Assembly (NCBI RefSeq): GCF_020176955.2
Contig: NZ_JAIUCZ020000004.1
Coordinates: 434,001 to 498,000 of the forward strand
Direction of reading: 5' to 3'
Origin: Nocardia sp. alder85J
GTDB taxonomy: Bacteria > Actinomycetota > Actinomycetes > Mycobacteriales > Mycobacteriaceae
Length of the DNA stretch: 64,000 bases
Below the pieces are notes generated by a model. That model was not told the origin of the DNA, made no database searches, and saw nothing but the letters and a program-made list of their open reading frames with translations. Positions 16,475-25,161 of this stretch are shown here, piece by piece (position 1 is the stretch's first letter; every line of letters starts with the position of its first letter). A program made the translations under genes and the position numbers.

Positions 16475-16507
16475 CCGCCGGGGCGGCCGGCGGCTGATGG
16501 GCGAGCG

Positions 16508-17533
16508 ATGACAGCAGAAACCTCGGCCGAGGTACCGGCCGCAGACGTGGCCGCCGCCGTCTCGGCGCTGGCGGCCGCGCGGTCGGTGACCGTGTTGTGT
16601 CATGTGCAGCCGGACGCGGACACCCTGGGTAGCGGCCTGGCCCTCGCTCAGGTGCTGCATCGGCGCGGGGTGCCCGTCCGGGTGTCGTTCGCCGAACCCG
16701 CCGAACTGCCCGCCTCGATGCGGTCGCTGCCGGGTGTCGAGCACGTGGTGCCCGCCGCGGCGGTGCCCGCCGCGGTGGGGCTGCTGGTCACCGTCGACTG
16801 CGGCAGTCGCGGCCGGCTGGGTGCGCTGGCCGACCGGCTGGCCGGCGCCGACGCCGTGCTGGTGCTGGACCATCACCGATCCAACACCCGATTCGGCACG
16901 CTCAACGTCATCGACGAGACCGCCGCCTCGACTACCAGCCTGGTGGCCGACATCCTCGATGCCTGGGGTGAGCCGATCGACCGCGACATCGCCCATTGCC
17001 TGTACGCGGGGCTGGTCACCGACACCGGTTCGTTCCGCTGGGGTGGTTCCGGTTCGCACGTGCTGGCCGAACGCCTGCTCGCGACCGGTATCGACGGCGG
17101 CGGCATCACTCGCACCCTGATGGATTCCCATCCGTTCGGCTGGCTGCCGATGCTGTCCCGGGTGCTCGGTTCGGCCCGGCTGCTGCCCGGCATCGGCGGG
17201 GCGGGCCTGGTGTACGCCTTCGTGCTCCGGGAGGATATCGGCGGCCTGCGCTCGGAGGAGACCGAGAGCGTCATCGATATCGTCCGGACCACCGCCGAGG
17301 CCGGGGTGGCCGCCGTCTTCAAACAGTCCCGTAGCGCCGCGGACACCTGGATGGTGTCGCTGCGCTCCCGCGACACCGGTGTCGGCACCGGCGACGGGAT
17401 CGACGTCGCCGCGGTCGCAGGTCGGCTCGGCGGCGGCGGTCATCGCTACGCCGCCGGATACACCACCACCGGCACCCCGGACGATCTGGTGGCCGCGCTG
17501 GTCCACGCGCTGGATCTGGTCGCCGCCTCCTGA
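16508..17533 (+). CDS. nrnA: DHH/DHHA1 phosphoesterase (NrnA-type nanoRNase / pAp and cyclic dinucleotide phosphodiesterase)
   Basis: 341 residues. The DHH-domain metal ligands are visible: H32 and D36/D38 in HVQPDADTLGSG, D97 in DCGSRG, the eponymous DHH at 121-123, and D in GLVTDTGSFRW. The DHHA1 substrate-binding motif GGGGHRYAAGYT (H312) closes the protein. The M. tuberculosis orthologue Rv2837c degrades pAp, nanoRNAs and c-di-AMP/pApA. The position after rbfA is conserved. Confidence 0.93.
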   Translation: MTAETSAEVPAADVAAAVSALAAARSVTVLCHVQPDADTLGSGLALAQVLHRRGVPVRVSFAEPAELPASMRSLPGVEHVVPAAAVPAAVGLLVTVDCGSRGRLGALADRLAGADAVLVLDHHRSNTRFGTLNVIDETAASTTSLVADILDAWGEPIDRDIAHCLYAGLVTDTGSFRWGGSGSHVLAERLLATGIDGGGITRTLMDSHPFGWLPMLSRVLGSARLLPGIGGAGLVYAFVLREDIGGLRSEETESVIDIVRTTAEAGVAAVFKQSRSAADTWMVSLRSRDTGVGTGDGIDVAAVAGRLGGGGHRYAAGYTTTGTPDDLVAALVHALDLVAAS

Positions 17534-17648
17534 CCCCGTGACCGGGGCGGAGCCGGACCATGCCCGGTCCAGGCACGTCACCCGGCGACCGTGGACAGCG
17601 CGGCAGCGTGCCTGCGCCCGTCTCGTACGCTGAGGTGGATGGTGGGTT

Positions 17649-19034
17649 GTGGCAGGAAGCGGGAAGTTCGGCGTGGTCGAGTCTGAATGTTCCGTCGAGC
17701 CCGCGCTCGAGCCGGTGGCCGCCGGGCCCCGGCGGATACTCGGGATCGCGGTGCCGACGCTGGGGGTGCTGGTCGCGGAGCCGGTGTACCTGTTGTGGGA
17801 CATGGCCGTCGTGGGCCGGCTGGGTGCGCTGGCGTTGGCGGGGCTGGCGGTCGGCGGGCTGGTGCTGGGGCAGGTCAGCTCGCAGCTGACGTTCCTGACC
17901 TACGGCACCACCGCGCGGTCGGCGCGGCGGTTCGGGGCAGGCGATCGGCTGGGGGCGATCGCCGAGGGGGTGCAGGCCAGCTGGGCGGCGATCGGCATCG
18001 GGGTGCTGATTCTCGTTGTGCTGGAAGCGGTTTCGAGTCCGTTGCCGCGGCTGATCGCGGGCGGGCCGGAGATCGCCGCCGAGGCGTCGCACTGGCTGCG
18101 GATCGCCTTGTTCGGGGTGCCGCTGATCCTGCTGACCATGGCCGGCAACGGCTGGTTGCGCGGCGTGCAGCAGACCCGGCGGCCGCTGCTGTACGTGGTG
18201 TCGGGACTGGTGGTGTCGGGGGTGTTGTGCCCGGTGCTGGTGCACGGGCTGGCCGGGGCGCCGCGCATGGGCCTGGCCGGGTCGGCGGTGGCCAATCTGG
18301 CCGGGCAGGTGGTGGCGGCGGGGTTGTTCCTGGTCGCGCTCGTGCGGCAGCGGGTGCCACTGGCGCCGCAACCGCGGATCATGCGGGCGCAGGTGGTGCT
18401 GGGCCGGGACCTGCTGGTGCGCAGCCTGGCCTTCCAGGCCTGCTTCGTATCGGCCGGGGCGGTGGCGTCGCGGTTCGGCGCGGCCTCGGTGGCGGCGCAC
18501 CAACTCGTGTTGCAACTGTGGAATCTGCTGGCGATGGTGCTGGATTCGCTGGCCATCGCGGCGCAGACCCTGATCGGCGCGGCGCTGGGAGGCGGGGACG
18601 TGCCGGGCGCACAGGGCGTGGCGCGGCGGGTCACCGTGTGGTCGACGGTGTTCGCGATGGCGCTGGCCGTGGTGTTCGTGGCGGGTTGGGCGGTGATCCC
18701 GCAGCTGTTCACCGGTGATGCCGCGGTACTGGACCGGGTGCACGTGATCTGGTGGTTCTTCGTGGTGCTGATCCCCGTCGCCGGGGTGGTGTTCGCGCTG
18801 GACGGGGTGCTGCTGGGCGCCGGTGACGCCGCTTATCTGCGCAACGCCACCATGGCCGGCGCGCTCGTGGGCTTCCTGCCGGTGATCTGGCTGGCGCTGG
18901 CGTGCCGGTGGGGGATCGCCGGGATCTGGTCCGGATTGTCGGCGTTCATGGTGCTGCGGCTGGTCGCGGTCTCGGTGCGGGCGCTGTCGGGCCGCTGGAC
19001 CCGGGTCGGCGCGGAGGTGCCCCGGCCCGCGTGA
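17649..19034 (+). CDS. dinF: MATE-family efflux transporter DinF
   Basis: 461 residues with twelve predicted membrane helices. The start GPRRILGIAVPTLGVLVAEPVYLLWDMAVVGRLG is typical of the DinF branch of MATE Na+/H+-coupled exporters, and the mirrored second half begins near RSLAFQACFVSAGAVASRFG. GTG 17649 has a purine-rich GAGGTGGATGGTGGG upstream; GTG 17673 is an alternative. A -10-like TACGCT (17626-17631) lies 7 nt before an out-of-frame ATG (17639) that opens a 15-codon ORF overlapping these starts. The substrate is not known. Confidence 0.9.
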   Translation: MAGSGKFGVVESECSVEPALEPVAAGPRRILGIAVPTLGVLVAEPVYLLWDMAVVGRLGALALAGLAVGGLVLGQVSSQLTFLTYGTTARSARRFGAGDRLGAIAEGVQASWAAIGIGVLILVVLEAVSSPLPRLIAGGPEIAAEASHWLRIALFGVPLILLTMAGNGWLRGVQQTRRPLLYVVSGLVVSGVLCPVLVHGLAGAPRMGLAGSAVANLAGQVVAAGLFLVALVRQRVPLAPQPRIMRAQVVLGRDLLVRSLAFQACFVSAGAVASRFGAASVAAHQLVLQLWNLLAMVLDSLAIAAQTLIGAALGGGDVPGAQGVARRVTVWSTVFAMALAVVFVAGWAVIPQLFTGDAAVLDRVHVIWWFFVVLIPVAGVVFALDGVLLGAGDAAYLRNATMAGALVGFLPVIWLALACRWGIAGIWSGLSAFMVLRLVAVSVRALSGRWTRVGAEVPRPA

Positions 19035-19134
19035 GGCGGGCGGTTGGTGGGGTTTCCGGCCGTCGTGGGAATCTTGAGTCGGGCGTCGTGGTTGCCGAAC
19101 GGGACCGTGGCAGCGAGGAGAGAGGTGGCACCGG

Positions 19135-20094
19135 GTGACTCCGAAGTTGTGGGCCGTGAGCGACATTCATGTCGGTCACCAGGGCAACAAGCCGGTCGTC
19201 GAGGGGATCCACGCGGAGTCGCCGGAGGACTGGCTGATCGTCGCGGGCGATGTCGGGGAGAAGACCGACGACATCCGCTGGGCGCTGCACACCCTGCGCG
19301 GCCGGTTCGCGAAGGTGATCTGGGTGCCGGGCAATCACGAACTGTGGACCACCGCCAAGGATCCGGTCCAGATGCACGGTGCGCCTCGCTACGACTACCT
19401 GGTCTCGATGTGCCGGGATCTGGACGTGCTCACCCCGGAGGATCCGTTCCCCGAGTGGATCGGCGGCGGCGCCGAGGAATTCGGCCGGCCGGTCACGCTG
19501 GCGCCGTTGTTCCTGCTCTACGACTATTCCTGGCGGCCCGAGGGCACCACGACCAACGCCGAGGCGCTGGCGCTGGCGCGGGAACGCAATGTGGTCGCCA
19601 CCGACGAATTCCTGCTGTCGCCGCAGCCGTATCTGACCCGCGACGCCTGGTGCCACGCCCGCGTGCAGTACACCCGGCGGCGACTGGACGCGCTCGCACC
19701 GGACACCCCGCTGGTGCTGATCAACCACTTCCCGCTGCTGCGGGAACCCACCCGCACCCTGTTCTACCCGGAATTCGCGCTGTGGTGCGGCACCGATCTG
19801 ACCGCCGACTGGCACACCCGCTACAACGTGGCCTGCGCGGTGTACGGGCATCTGCACATCCCGCGCACCACCTGGTACGACGGGGTGCGGTTCGAGGAGG
19901 TGTCGCTCGGCTATCCGCGCGAGTGGCAGCGCCGCGGCCTGCCGGACAAGCTGTTGCGGCAGATCCTGCCCACCCCGCAGTACGGTCCGGACGACCTCAA
20001 CGAGTGGGGCGGCCACTTCAAGCTCACCCCCGAGATGTGGGCCGCCGCGGTGAAGATGCGGGAGATGGCCCAGCGCCGTCGCGGGCTGGACTGA
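19135..20094 (+). CDS. Metallophosphoesterase (Rv2795c-like)
   Basis: 319 residues from GTG 19135 with AGAGAGG upstream. The calcineurin-like motifs appear in order: SDIHVGH (D10, H12), GDVGEKTDD (D39), GNHEL (N67, H68), LINHFPL and YGHLHIP. These bind a dinuclear metal centre that hydrolyses phosphomono- or diesters; the substrate is unknown. In M. tuberculosis the orthologue is next to PPTase gene pptT, as here, which hints at a link with carrier-protein or CoA metabolism, but this is only genomic association. Confidence 0.9.
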   Translation: MTPKLWAVSDIHVGHQGNKPVVEGIHAESPEDWLIVAGDVGEKTDDIRWALHTLRGRFAKVIWVPGNHELWTTAKDPVQMHGAPRYDYLVSMCRDLDVLTPEDPFPEWIGGGAEEFGRPVTLAPLFLLYDYSWRPEGTTTNAEALALARERNVVATDEFLLSPQPYLTRDAWCHARVQYTRRRLDALAPDTPLVLINHFPLLREPTRTLFYPEFALWCGTDLTADWHTRYNVACAVYGHLHIPRTTWYDGVRFEEVSLGYPREWQRRGLPDKLLRQILPTPQYGPDDLNEWGGHFKLTPEMWAAAVKMREMAQRRRGLD

Positions 20095-20101
20095 GCCTGC
20101 G

Positions 20102-20136
20102 GCCGGGCGATCACGGCGAGGGCCTCGCCGCCCGGC
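20102..20136 (+). terminator. Hairpin after the metallophosphoesterase gene
   Basis: Inner stem CGGCGAG / CTCGCCG with a 3-nt loop, extended after a one-sided bulge by GCCGGG / CCCGGC. It is followed by a new -10-like TAGGCT at 20141-20146 that may serve npt. Confidence 0.55.
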
Positions 20137-20219
20137 TCGGTAGGCTTTCGATCGGTACGGACGGTTCGAGTCAGGAGGCGGTCATCGAGGAGCGGGCGAG
20201 TTCGGTGGGGTCGGCGCGG

Positions 20220-20885
20220 TTGATCGGGCAGATTCTGCCGGCCGGAGTGGCCTCCGCCGAGTTGCTGGACTATCCGGACGGATTGCCGCCGTTTCCGGGG
20301 GAGGAACATCTGATCGCGAAGGCGGTCGAGAAGCGCCGCCGCGATTTCATCGGCGCCAGGTACTGCGCTCGGCAGGCGCTCGCGCAGCTGGGCGAGCCGC
20401 AGGTGGCGATCGGCAAGGGGGAGCGCGGTATGCCGCTGTTCCCGCAGGGGATCGTCGGCAGTCTCACCCACACCGACGGGTATCGGGCCGCGGCGCTGGC
20501 GCATCGGCTGCGCTGGCGGTCGATCGGCATCGACGCCGAGCCGCACGGCGCTCTGCCGGACGGGGTGCTGGATTCGGTGAGCCTGCCCCCCGAGCGCGAC
20601 TGGCTGCGCGGCGCGATCCCGGACCTCGGCCTGCATCTGGACCGATTGCTGTTCTGCGCCAAGGAGGCCACCTACAAGGCGTGGTTCCCGTTGACGTTGC
20701 GCTGGCTGGGTTTCGAGGACGCGCACATCACCTTCACCGTCGGCGCGTCCGGCGACACCGGCACCTTCCACAGCGAACTGCTGATCCCGGGCCAGGTCGT
20801 CGACGGCGGCGCCCCGCTGACCTCGTTCGACGGCCGCTGGGCGATCACCGAGGGGCTGATCCTGACCGCCATCGAGGTGGGCTGA
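20220..20885 (+). CDS. npt: 4'-phosphopantetheinyl transferase (Npt/PptT type)
   Basis: Starting at TTG 20220 (LIGQILPAGVASAELL, aligned with the MIETILPAGV start of Nocardia Npt as I recall it), the product is 221 residues. GIDAEPH (D105, E107) and FCAKEATYKAW (E149) are the Mg-CoA ligands of Sfp-type transferases. The enzyme moves phosphopantetheine from CoA to carrier proteins of mycolate, polyketide, siderophore and carboxylate-reductase systems, so it is probably essential. The frame is open far upstream, but that part overlaps the preceding gene. The stop overlaps the truB ATG (TGATG). Confidence 0.92.
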   Translation: MIGQILPAGVASAELLDYPDGLPPFPGEEHLIAKAVEKRRRDFIGARYCARQALAQLGEPQVAIGKGERGMPLFPQGIVGSLTHTDGYRAAALAHRLRWRSIGIDAEPHGALPDGVLDSVSLPPERDWLRGAIPDLGLHLDRLLFCAKEATYKAWFPLTLRWLGFEDAHITFTVGASGDTGTFHSELLIPGQVVDGGAPLTSFDGRWAITEGLILTAIEVG

Positions 20886-21814
20886 TGGCCGAGGCGGCCC
20901 GCACCGCACTGGTCGACGCGCTCGGCGGTCTGCTGATCGTCGACAAGGACGGCGGCATGACCAGCCACGATGTCGTGTCCCGGGCCCGGAAGGTGTTGCG
21001 CACCCGCAAGATCGGCCACGCCGGGACATTGGACCCGATGGCGACCGGGGTGCTGGTGCTCGGGGTCGAGCGCGCGACCAAGATGCTGGGCCTGCTGACG
21101 CTCACCACCAAGGCGTACACCGCGACCATCCGGCTCGGCAGCGCCACCGTCACCGACGACGCCGAGGGCGAGGTGCTGCACACCACCCCCGCCGGGCACC
21201 TCACCGATGCCGAGATCGCTTCCGGTGTGACCGCATTGACCGGTGACATCCTGCAGGTGCCCGCCACGGTCAGCGCGATCAAGGTGAACGGCGAGCGCGC
21301 CTATGCCCGCGCTCGCGCGGGTGAGGAGGTGCGGCTGGCGGCCCGCCCGGTCACGGTGTCCCGCTTCGATATTCTGGCTCGGCGCGATGTCGACAGCGGT
21401 GCAACACGATTCGTCGATCTGGACGTGACGGTCGACTGCACCTCCGGCACCTACATCCGGGCCCTGGCCCGCGATCTCGGCGAAAAGCTCGGTGTCGGAG
21501 GACATCTCACGGCCCTGCGCCGCACCCGGGTCGGCCCGTTCACGCTGGAACACGCCCGCACCCTCGCGCAACTGGCCGACGATCCGACGCTGAACCTCGA
21601 CATGGACGCGGCCGCGCGCCTGGCCTTCCCGCATCGCGCGATCACCGACGCCGAGGCGCACTCGCTGCGCGACGGCCGCTGGCTGGACCCGATCGGAATC
21701 GACGGAGTGTACGCGGCGCTCACCGCCGACGGCCGGGCCATCGCGCTGCTGGAGGAGAATGGTGAGCGCGCGGCACCGGTGCTGGTCGTGCGGCCCCGCG
21801 GCCTGCTGGACTGA
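20885..21814 (+). CDS. truB: tRNA pseudouridine(55) synthase
   Basis: 309 residues. GGLLIVDKDGGMTSHDVV and HAGTLDPMATGVL (catalytic D50) are the TruB signatures; TYIRALARDLGEKLG and a C-terminal PUA-like segment follow. TruB converts U55 of the tRNA T-arm to pseudouridine and acts as an RNA chaperone. The ATG shares one base with the npt stop, so translation is coupled. Confidence 0.97.
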   Translation: MAEAARTALVDALGGLLIVDKDGGMTSHDVVSRARKVLRTRKIGHAGTLDPMATGVLVLGVERATKMLGLLTLTTKAYTATIRLGSATVTDDAEGEVLHTTPAGHLTDAEIASGVTALTGDILQVPATVSAIKVNGERAYARARAGEEVRLAARPVTVSRFDILARRDVDSGATRFVDLDVTVDCTSGTYIRALARDLGEKLGVGGHLTALRRTRVGPFTLEHARTLAQLADDPTLNLDMDAAARLAFPHRAITDAEAHSLRDGRWLDPIGIDGVYAALTADGRAIALLEENGERAAPVLVVRPRGLLD

Positions 21815-21837
21815 AACTGTTCCGGCCGCCGCGGGTC

Positions 21838-21864
21838 GATCGCGTCCCGGGTACGGGCGCGATC
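21838..21864 (+). terminator. Terminator hairpin after truB
   Basis: An 11-bp stem, GATCGCG(T)CCCG / CGGGCGCGATC, with one bulged T and a GGTA loop, lies 23 nt after the truB stop and before the convergent regulator gene. Confidence 0.65.
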
Positions 21865-21953
21865 CGGGCGGCAGGTCGACTCGTGGCGGTGTGCTCGACC
21901 CGAACGGCACTGTCCGCAGAGCGGATCTCGCGGTGGTGTGCGGCCGGATCGGC

Positions 21954-22697
21954 TCAGTGGGTCAGCCAGATGGCTTCGGCGGCGGGGCTGCCCAGGTCCA
22001 GCGGCCGGTCCTCGATGCGAATGGCGATGGTGCCCGCGAAGTCCCGGCGTTCCACCACGGTGATGGGTGTGTCGAGGGCGATGCCGACGGTGTCGAAGTA
22101 GCGCAGCATCGCCGGGTCGGAATCGGAGATGCGGGCCACCCGGCCGGTCTCGCCGGCCTGGAATCGGCTGAGCTGCCGGGCCGGTGGGGTGGGGACCGCG
22201 CCGTCGACCGAAGGGATCGGGTCGCCGTGCGGATCGCGGGCGGGGTGGCCGAGTTTGGCGGCGATGCGGTCGACCAGGGTCTCCGATACCGCGTGTTCCA
22301 GCACCTCGGCCTCGTCGTGTACCTCGTCCCAGCTGTAGCCCAGCTCGTTCATCAGGAAGGTCTCGATGAGCCGGTGCCGGCGGACCATGGCGATGGCGGC
22401 GCGGCGGCCGTTCTCGGTGAGTGTGATCGCCCCGTAGCGAGCGTGTTCGACGAGTCCCTGATCGGCGAGTTTGCGGACCGCCTCGGACACCGTGGAAGCC
22501 GAGACGCCGATCCGTTCGGCCAGCAGTTTGGTGGAGACCTTCTCCTGCGACCACTCCTGGACGGTCCAGATCACCTTCAGGTAGTCCTGTGCGACCGAGG
22601 AGAGTACCGGAGCGATCCCGCCGGTGCCCGCGAATTCGGAGGGGACGGCGCTGTCGGCCAGCTCGCGGCGCGTGGCGATGTCTCGTTTTCCGGGCAC
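21954..22697 (-). CDS. mntR: DtxR/MntR-family metal-dependent repressor (SirR-like)
   Basis: 247 residues. The DtxR winged-helix is clear: QDYLKVIWTVQEW, STKLLAERIGVSASTVSEAVRKLADQGLV, then the metal-binding dimerisation domain RRHRLIETFLMNELGYSWDEVHDEAEVLEHAVSE with its Cys-less ligand set (E, H residues), and a C-terminal FeoA/SH3-like domain. The M. tuberculosis orthologue at this position (Rv2788) is the manganese regulator MntR. The GTG start is 6 nt after TAAGGT, inside a DtxR-type box, so autoregulation is probable. Confidence 0.85.
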   Translation of the reverse strand: MPGKRDIATRRELADSAVPSEFAGTGGIAPVLSSVAQDYLKVIWTVQEWSQEKVSTKLLAERIGVSASTVSEAVRKLADQGLVEHARYGAITLTENGRRAAIAMVRRHRLIETFLMNELGYSWDEVHDEAEVLEHAVSETLVDRIAAKLGHPARDPHGDPIPSVDGAVPTPPARQLSRFQAGETGRVARISDSDPAMLRYFDTVGIALDTPITVVERRDFAGTIAIRIEDRPLDLGSPAAEAIWLTH

Positions 22698-22703
22698 GAT
22701 TCA

Positions 22704-22720
22704 ACCTTAGGCAAACCTGC
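22704..22720. promoter_or_regulatory. DtxR/MntR-type box overlapping the regulator's -10
   Basis: TTAGGCAAACCT (22707-22718) matches one arm region of the DtxR/IdeR consensus (AGGCTAACCTAA). On the minus strand TAAGGT (22709-22704) is a -10 lying 6 nt before the regulator's GTG. The box lies in the 74-bp divergent region shared with ribF. Confidence 0.55.
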
Positions 22721-22758
22721 GTCGGTTTCCCACTTCGGCGCGGGCCGAGGCGGTTGCG

Positions 22759-22771
22759 TAGGCTGCGGTGT
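22759..22771 (+). promoter_or_regulatory. Leaderless-type promoter of ribF
   Basis: TAGGCT (22759-22764) is followed by 7 nt and the ribF GTG. There is no Shine-Dalgarno. Confidence 0.5.
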
Positions 22772-23737
22772 GTGCAGAGATGGCGAAGCCTCGACGACGT
22801 ACCGGCCGATTGGGGCCGGTGTGTACTCACGATCGGAGTTTTCGACGGCGTCCACCGCGGTCATGCCCAGTTGATCAGTCGCGCCGTGAAATCCGCGGCG
22901 GTGCGAGGCGTGCCCTCGGTGCTGATGACCTTCGACCCGCACCCCATGGAGGTCATCCGCCCCGGCTCGCACCCCGCTCAGCTGACCACGCTGACCCGGC
23001 GCGCCGAGCTGGTCGAGGAACTCGGCGTCGACGTGTTCGTGGTGATGCCGTTCACCCAGGAGTTCATGAAGCTCAACCCCGCCGAGTACGCGCACGACCT
23101 GCTGGTGGAGAAGCTGCACGTGGTCGAGGTGGTGGTGGGGGACAACTTCACCTTCGGCCGCCGGGCCGCCGGCACCGTCGAGACCATGCGCGAGCTGGGC
23201 ACCCGCTTCGGCTTCGAGGTGGACGGGGTGCATCTGATCGGCGAGCACGCCGTGACCTTCTCCTCCACCTACATCCGGGCCTGCGTGGACGCCGGTGACA
23301 TGTCCGCCGCCGCGGAGGCGCTGGGCCGCCCGCACCGGGTCGAGGGCGTCGTGGTGCACGGCGACGGCCGCGGCCGCCAGCTGGGTTTCCCCACCGCGAA
23401 CGTGGCGCCGCCGAACCATGCCGCGATCCCCGCCGACGGGGTGTACGCGGCCTGGTTCACCGTGCTGACCCCCGCCCGCGGCGGGATCATGCTCTCCGGT
23501 GAGCGGCGGATGGCGGCGGTGTCGGTCGGCACCAACCCCACCTTCTCCGGGCGGACCCGCACGGTCGAGGCGTTCGTGCTGGACGTGGATCTGGACCTGT
23601 ACGGCCAGCACGTGGCGGTGGACTTCGTCGAGCACCTGCGCGGGATGCACAAGTTCGAGTCGATCGAGGCGCTGGTCGCCGAGATCGACCGCGACGTGGT
23701 GCGCACCCGCGAGGTGCTCGTGGCGCAGGGGCACTGA
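22772..23737 (+). CDS. ribF: Bifunctional riboflavin kinase / FAD synthetase
   Basis: 321 residues from GTG 22772 (VQRWRSLDDVPADWGRCVLTIGVFDGVHRGH is the conserved actinobacterial start). The FMN adenylyltransferase domain has GVFDGVHRGH (22-31) and TFSSTYIR. The C-terminal kinase domain carries GRGRQLGFPTANVAPP and TNPTFSGRTRTVEAFVLD. It phosphorylates riboflavin to FMN and adenylates it to FAD. No FMN riboswitch is visible; the transcript appears leaderless. Confidence 0.97.
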   Translation: MQRWRSLDDVPADWGRCVLTIGVFDGVHRGHAQLISRAVKSAAVRGVPSVLMTFDPHPMEVIRPGSHPAQLTTLTRRAELVEELGVDVFVVMPFTQEFMKLNPAEYAHDLLVEKLHVVEVVVGDNFTFGRRAAGTVETMRELGTRFGFEVDGVHLIGEHAVTFSSTYIRACVDAGDMSAAAEALGRPHRVEGVVVHGDGRGRQLGFPTANVAPPNHAAIPADGVYAAWFTVLTPARGGIMLSGERRMAAVSVGTNPTFSGRTRTVEAFVLDVDLDLYGQHVAVDFVEHLRGMHKFESIEALVAEIDRDVVRTREVLVAQGH

Positions 23738-23767
23738 GCCGCTCGGGATCACCGGTGCGAGTGGCGC

Positions 23768-24592
23768 TTACTGCCGCGACTCGGCGAATTCCAGCAGATC
23801 GGCGTTGAGCTGGTCGGCATGCGTGACGTACAGGCCGTGCCCGGCGGTCGGATATTCCCGGTAGGTGGCGTGCGGGACCAGCTTCGCGGTCCGGTGGCCG
23901 GTCATCGTGATCACCGCGGACTGATCGGCCGCGCCGTGCACGATCAGTACGGGGATGGTGATCCCGGCCAGATCGGGCCGGAAATCGGTGTCGAAGGTGG
24001 CCCGCCACACCGCGATCGTGGCGACCGGCGAGGCGGACAGGCAGCGGCGAATCTCGTTGTCCACCAACGCCGGTGACACATCGTTGCCGAGGTGGGTGGC
24101 GAAGTAGCCCTGGGCCCGGTCGGCGAACCACTTGGGCCGGTCCCGCCGCCACTGCGCCACCGACGCCTCGCTCAGTTCGGCCGGGAGCCCTTCCGGATTG
24201 TCCTCGGTGAGCTTCAGGAACGGCAGCGTGGCCGACAGGAAGGCCACCCGCGCCACCCGGTCCTCGCCGTGCCGGCTCAGGTAGCGGGCGGCCTCGCCGC
24301 CACCGGCCGAATGCGCCACCAGAGTGACGCCGCGCAGGTCGAGGTGCTCGAGCAGCGCAGCCACGTCGTCGGCGCGGGTGTCGGCGTCGTAGCCGGTGCC
24401 GGGCCGGTCGGAGCGGCCGTGCCCGCGGCGGTCCGGCAGCACGCAGCGGTAGCCGTGGTCCAGGAAGTACGGCACCTGGTACTCCCACATGTCCGCGTTC
24501 AGCACCCAGCTGGACAGGAACACGATCGGTTCCCCGGTCCCGTAGTCCTCGTACGCCAGGCGGGTTCCGTCGGTGGTCTCGAAGTACGGCAC
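23768..24592 (-). CDS. Alpha/beta hydrolase (non-haem chloroperoxidase-like esterase)
   Basis: 274 residues from GTG 24592, which has AGAGGA 8 nt upstream. The nucleophile elbow AHSAGGG, the acid in VLIVHGAADQS and the histidine in PTAGHGLYVTH form the triad. The oxyanion strand (GEPIVFLSSW) and cap match the cofactor-free chloroperoxidase/arylesterase group. The natural substrate is unknown. It converges on ribF with only 30 bp between stops and is divergent from rpsO. Confidence 0.85.
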   Translation of the reverse strand: MPYFETTDGTRLAYEDYGTGEPIVFLSSWVLNADMWEYQVPYFLDHGYRCVLPDRRGHGRSDRPGTGYDADTRADDVAALLEHLDLRGVTLVAHSAGGGEAARYLSRHGEDRVARVAFLSATLPFLKLTEDNPEGLPAELSEASVAQWRRDRPKWFADRAQGYFATHLGNDVSPALVDNEIRRCLSASPVATIAVWRATFDTDFRPDLAGITIPVLIVHGAADQSAVITMTGHRTAKLVPHATYREYPTAGHGLYVTHADQLNADLLEFAESRQ

Positions 24593-24667
24593 GGTGGTCG
24601 TCCTCTCTCGTCGTTGTGGAAAGTGGCTTACCGGAACCACATTCGCAGCATCGGCGACGGAAGACGA

Positions 24668-24682
24668 TTACCCGTGAGGTAA
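24668..24682. promoter_or_regulatory. Inverted repeat in the hydrolase/rpsO divergent region
   Basis: TTACC-CGTGA-GGTAA is a perfect 5-bp inverted repeat in the 259-bp region between the divergent genes. A related GTGG...TTACC...CCAC element lies about 45 bp away. TAAGGT at 24756-24761 is a plausible -10 for rpsO, giving a leader of about 85 nt. Confidence 0.35.
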
Positions 24683-24851
24683 CGGCGGAACTTCCCGGCA
24701 GCGCCGGTCCGGCGGTCCCGGTGCACCGCGATTCGGCCGCCTGGTGGTGGTCCGGTAAGGTGGTCCGTCGGGTTTGCTGCGGTCCGCGGTGGCGCCCGGC
24801 CGGGCCCTGTCCCGGAACCTCGAGCGCGGACTGGAACACAGGAGTGAACAC

Positions 24852-25121
24852 GTGGCGCTGACCACCGAGCAGAAGAAGGCGATCCTCACCGAGTACGGTG
24901 TGCACGAGAAGGACACCGGTTCGCCGGAGGCGCAGATCGCGATGCTGTCCAAGCGGATCGCCGACATCACCGAGCACCTCAAGAAGCACAAGCACGACCA
25001 CCACACCCGCCACGGTCTGATGGCGCTGATCGGTCGTCGCAAGCGGCTCTCGAAGTACCTGCAGGAGAAGGACATCGAGCGTTACCGTTCGCTGATCGAG
25101 CGGCTCGGGCTTCGTCGCTGA
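24852..25121 (+). CDS. rpsO: Ribosomal protein S15
   Basis: 89 residues from GTG 24852 with AGGAGTGAACAC upstream. The S15 signature is present, from DTGSPEAQIAMLSKRI to HKHDHHTRHGLMALIGRRKRLSKYL. S15 binds 16S rRNA and the S6/S18 platform. The gene is followed by pnp, the near-universal rpsO-pnp arrangement. Confidence 0.98.
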   Translation: MALTTEQKKAILTEYGVHEKDTGSPEAQIAMLSKRIADITEHLKKHKHDHHTRHGLMALIGRRKRLSKYLQEKDIERYRSLIERLGLRR

Positions 25122-25161
25122 GCTCGAGCGACACGATCTGTTCCCGACAGTTCGCAAGGCA

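Noticed and set aside
19044..20219. Upstream extension of the npt frame
   Set aside because: It runs through the metallophosphoesterase gene in another frame; homology to Npt starts only at TTG 20220.
22772..23737. FMN riboswitch for ribF
   Set aside because: ribF appears leaderless with a -10 just 7 nt upstream, and the RFN element consensus is absent.
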